From the NCBI RefSeq assembly GCF_001469955.1, contig NZ_LOPU01000004.1:175724-239723 (forward strand): a stretch of DNA of 64,000 nucleotides. Reading direction: 5' to 3'. Positions 63,923-64,000 of the stretch are shown one piece after another. Positions within the stretch are counted from its first letter, which is position 1; each line of letters opens with the position of its first letter. The translations under genes were made by a program, and so were the position numbers. The notes beneath the pieces are model-generated. The model saw only the letters and a list, made by a program, of their open reading frames with translations. It was not told where the DNA came from and made no database searches. The stretch is from Haloprofundus marisrubri (GTDB lineage: Archaea > Halobacteriota > Halobacteria > Halobacteriales > Haloferacaceae).

Positions 63923-63962
63923 TCAGGGTGCGAAAGCACTGGACACCGAGGGGCCGCTGTAA
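63831..63962 (+). CDS. 43-residue small plasmid protein
   Basis: From a GTG: MSPKRSVSDEEYEKLSEVKE then AHGLTWRGLVIQGAKALD, ending TEGPL. The helix-turn-helix-like pattern resembles the short ribbon/antitoxin-type proteins frequent on haloarchaeal plasmids. An alternative GTG lies six codons in. It overlaps the 5' part of the broken minus-strand gene, so one of the two 5' ends is probably not as drawn. Confidence 0.55.
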   Translation: MSPKRSVSDEEYEKLSEVKEAHGLTWRGLVIQGAKALDTEGPL

Positions 63963-63982
63963 CTCAAGGAGTAACGTGTACG

Positions 63983-64000
63983 AACGCGATTCCTCCCCGC
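63983..64000 (-). mobile_element. Right end of another TnpB-type element, cut by window edge
   Basis: Read on the minus strand, the last bases are GCGGGGAGGAATCGCG, the tail of a haloarchaeal IS605-type end (hairpin arm GCGGGG followed by AGGAATCGCG). The rest lies beyond the window, so the element would extend rightward on the minus strand. Confidence 0.4.

Overview
The window looks like part of a secondary replicon (megaplasmid or large plasmid) of a haloarchaeon. The predicted proteins are strongly acidic. Many genes start at or near a predicted transcription start, with a TATA-like box about 25-30 nt upstream. An Orc1/Cdc6 initiator sits beside an origin-recognition-box cluster, and the families present (PhiH1-repressor-like winged helix, plasmid coiled-coil proteins, glucose dehydrogenase, TnpB and IS5-type elements) are typically haloarchaeal. 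Base composition is only moderately GC-rich; no species is assigned.

Layout. 0-0.75 kb: end of a TnpB element and an epimerase remnant. 0.76-2.84 kb: replication origin and orc1/cdc6. 2.86-10.4 kb: a sugar/polyol/sugar-acid set (inositol-monophosphatase family enzyme, two FGGY kinases, D-2-hydroxyacid dehydrogenase, class II aldolase, PdxA-type dehydrogenase). 10.6-28.4 kb: a dense island of bacterial-type muropeptide enzymes: intracellular NlpC/P60 endopeptidase, Ala-Glu dipeptide epimerase, PBP4-type DD-peptidase, diaminopimelate-decarboxylase-like enzyme, class A beta-lactamase-like protein, PIG-L deacetylase, IclR regulator, creatininase-family protein, NagZ, NamZ (DUF1343), an unrecognised TIM-barrel-like protein, an AmiE-like serine hydrolase, a HAD phosphatase, anhydro-MurNAc kinase and a GNAT protein. 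28.5-37.0 kb: an SDR and a complete dipeptide/oligopeptide ABC importer. 37.1-45.0 kb: enolase-superfamily enzyme, RidA, PadR regulator, Gfo/Idh/MocA oxidoreductase, glucose dehydrogenase, mutarotase-like protein and a SelA/glucosaminate-lyase-like PLP enzyme, with a decayed nitrilase-family gene and a truncated sulfatase. 46.2-48.5 kb: an IS5-type element with perfect 17-bp inverted ends enclosing a cytochrome P450. 48.7-64 kb: plasmid accessory DNA with two related STAND-type NTPases on opposite strands, small regulators, a diadenylate-cyclase-like protein, a RelBE-like toxin-antitoxin pair, a gene broken by a 14-bp tandem duplication, and another transposon end at the right edge.

How it may work. 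Archaea in this class lack murein, so the 10.6-45 kb block reads best as a scavenging system for bacterial cell-wall fragments. The ABC importer would bring in muropeptides. The cytosolic hydrolases (none with an obvious signal peptide) would split them into GlcNAc, MurNAc, D-Ala, L-Ala, Glu and diaminopimelate. The amino acids would go to central metabolism, including lysine through the decarboxylase-like enzyme. No MurQ, NagA or NagB is visible. An oxidative route is a plausible alternative: deacetylation, oxidation by the glucose dehydrogenase homologue, then ammonia elimination by the PLP enzyme with RidA clearing imines. The enzyme families are visible in the sequence; the pathway is inference.
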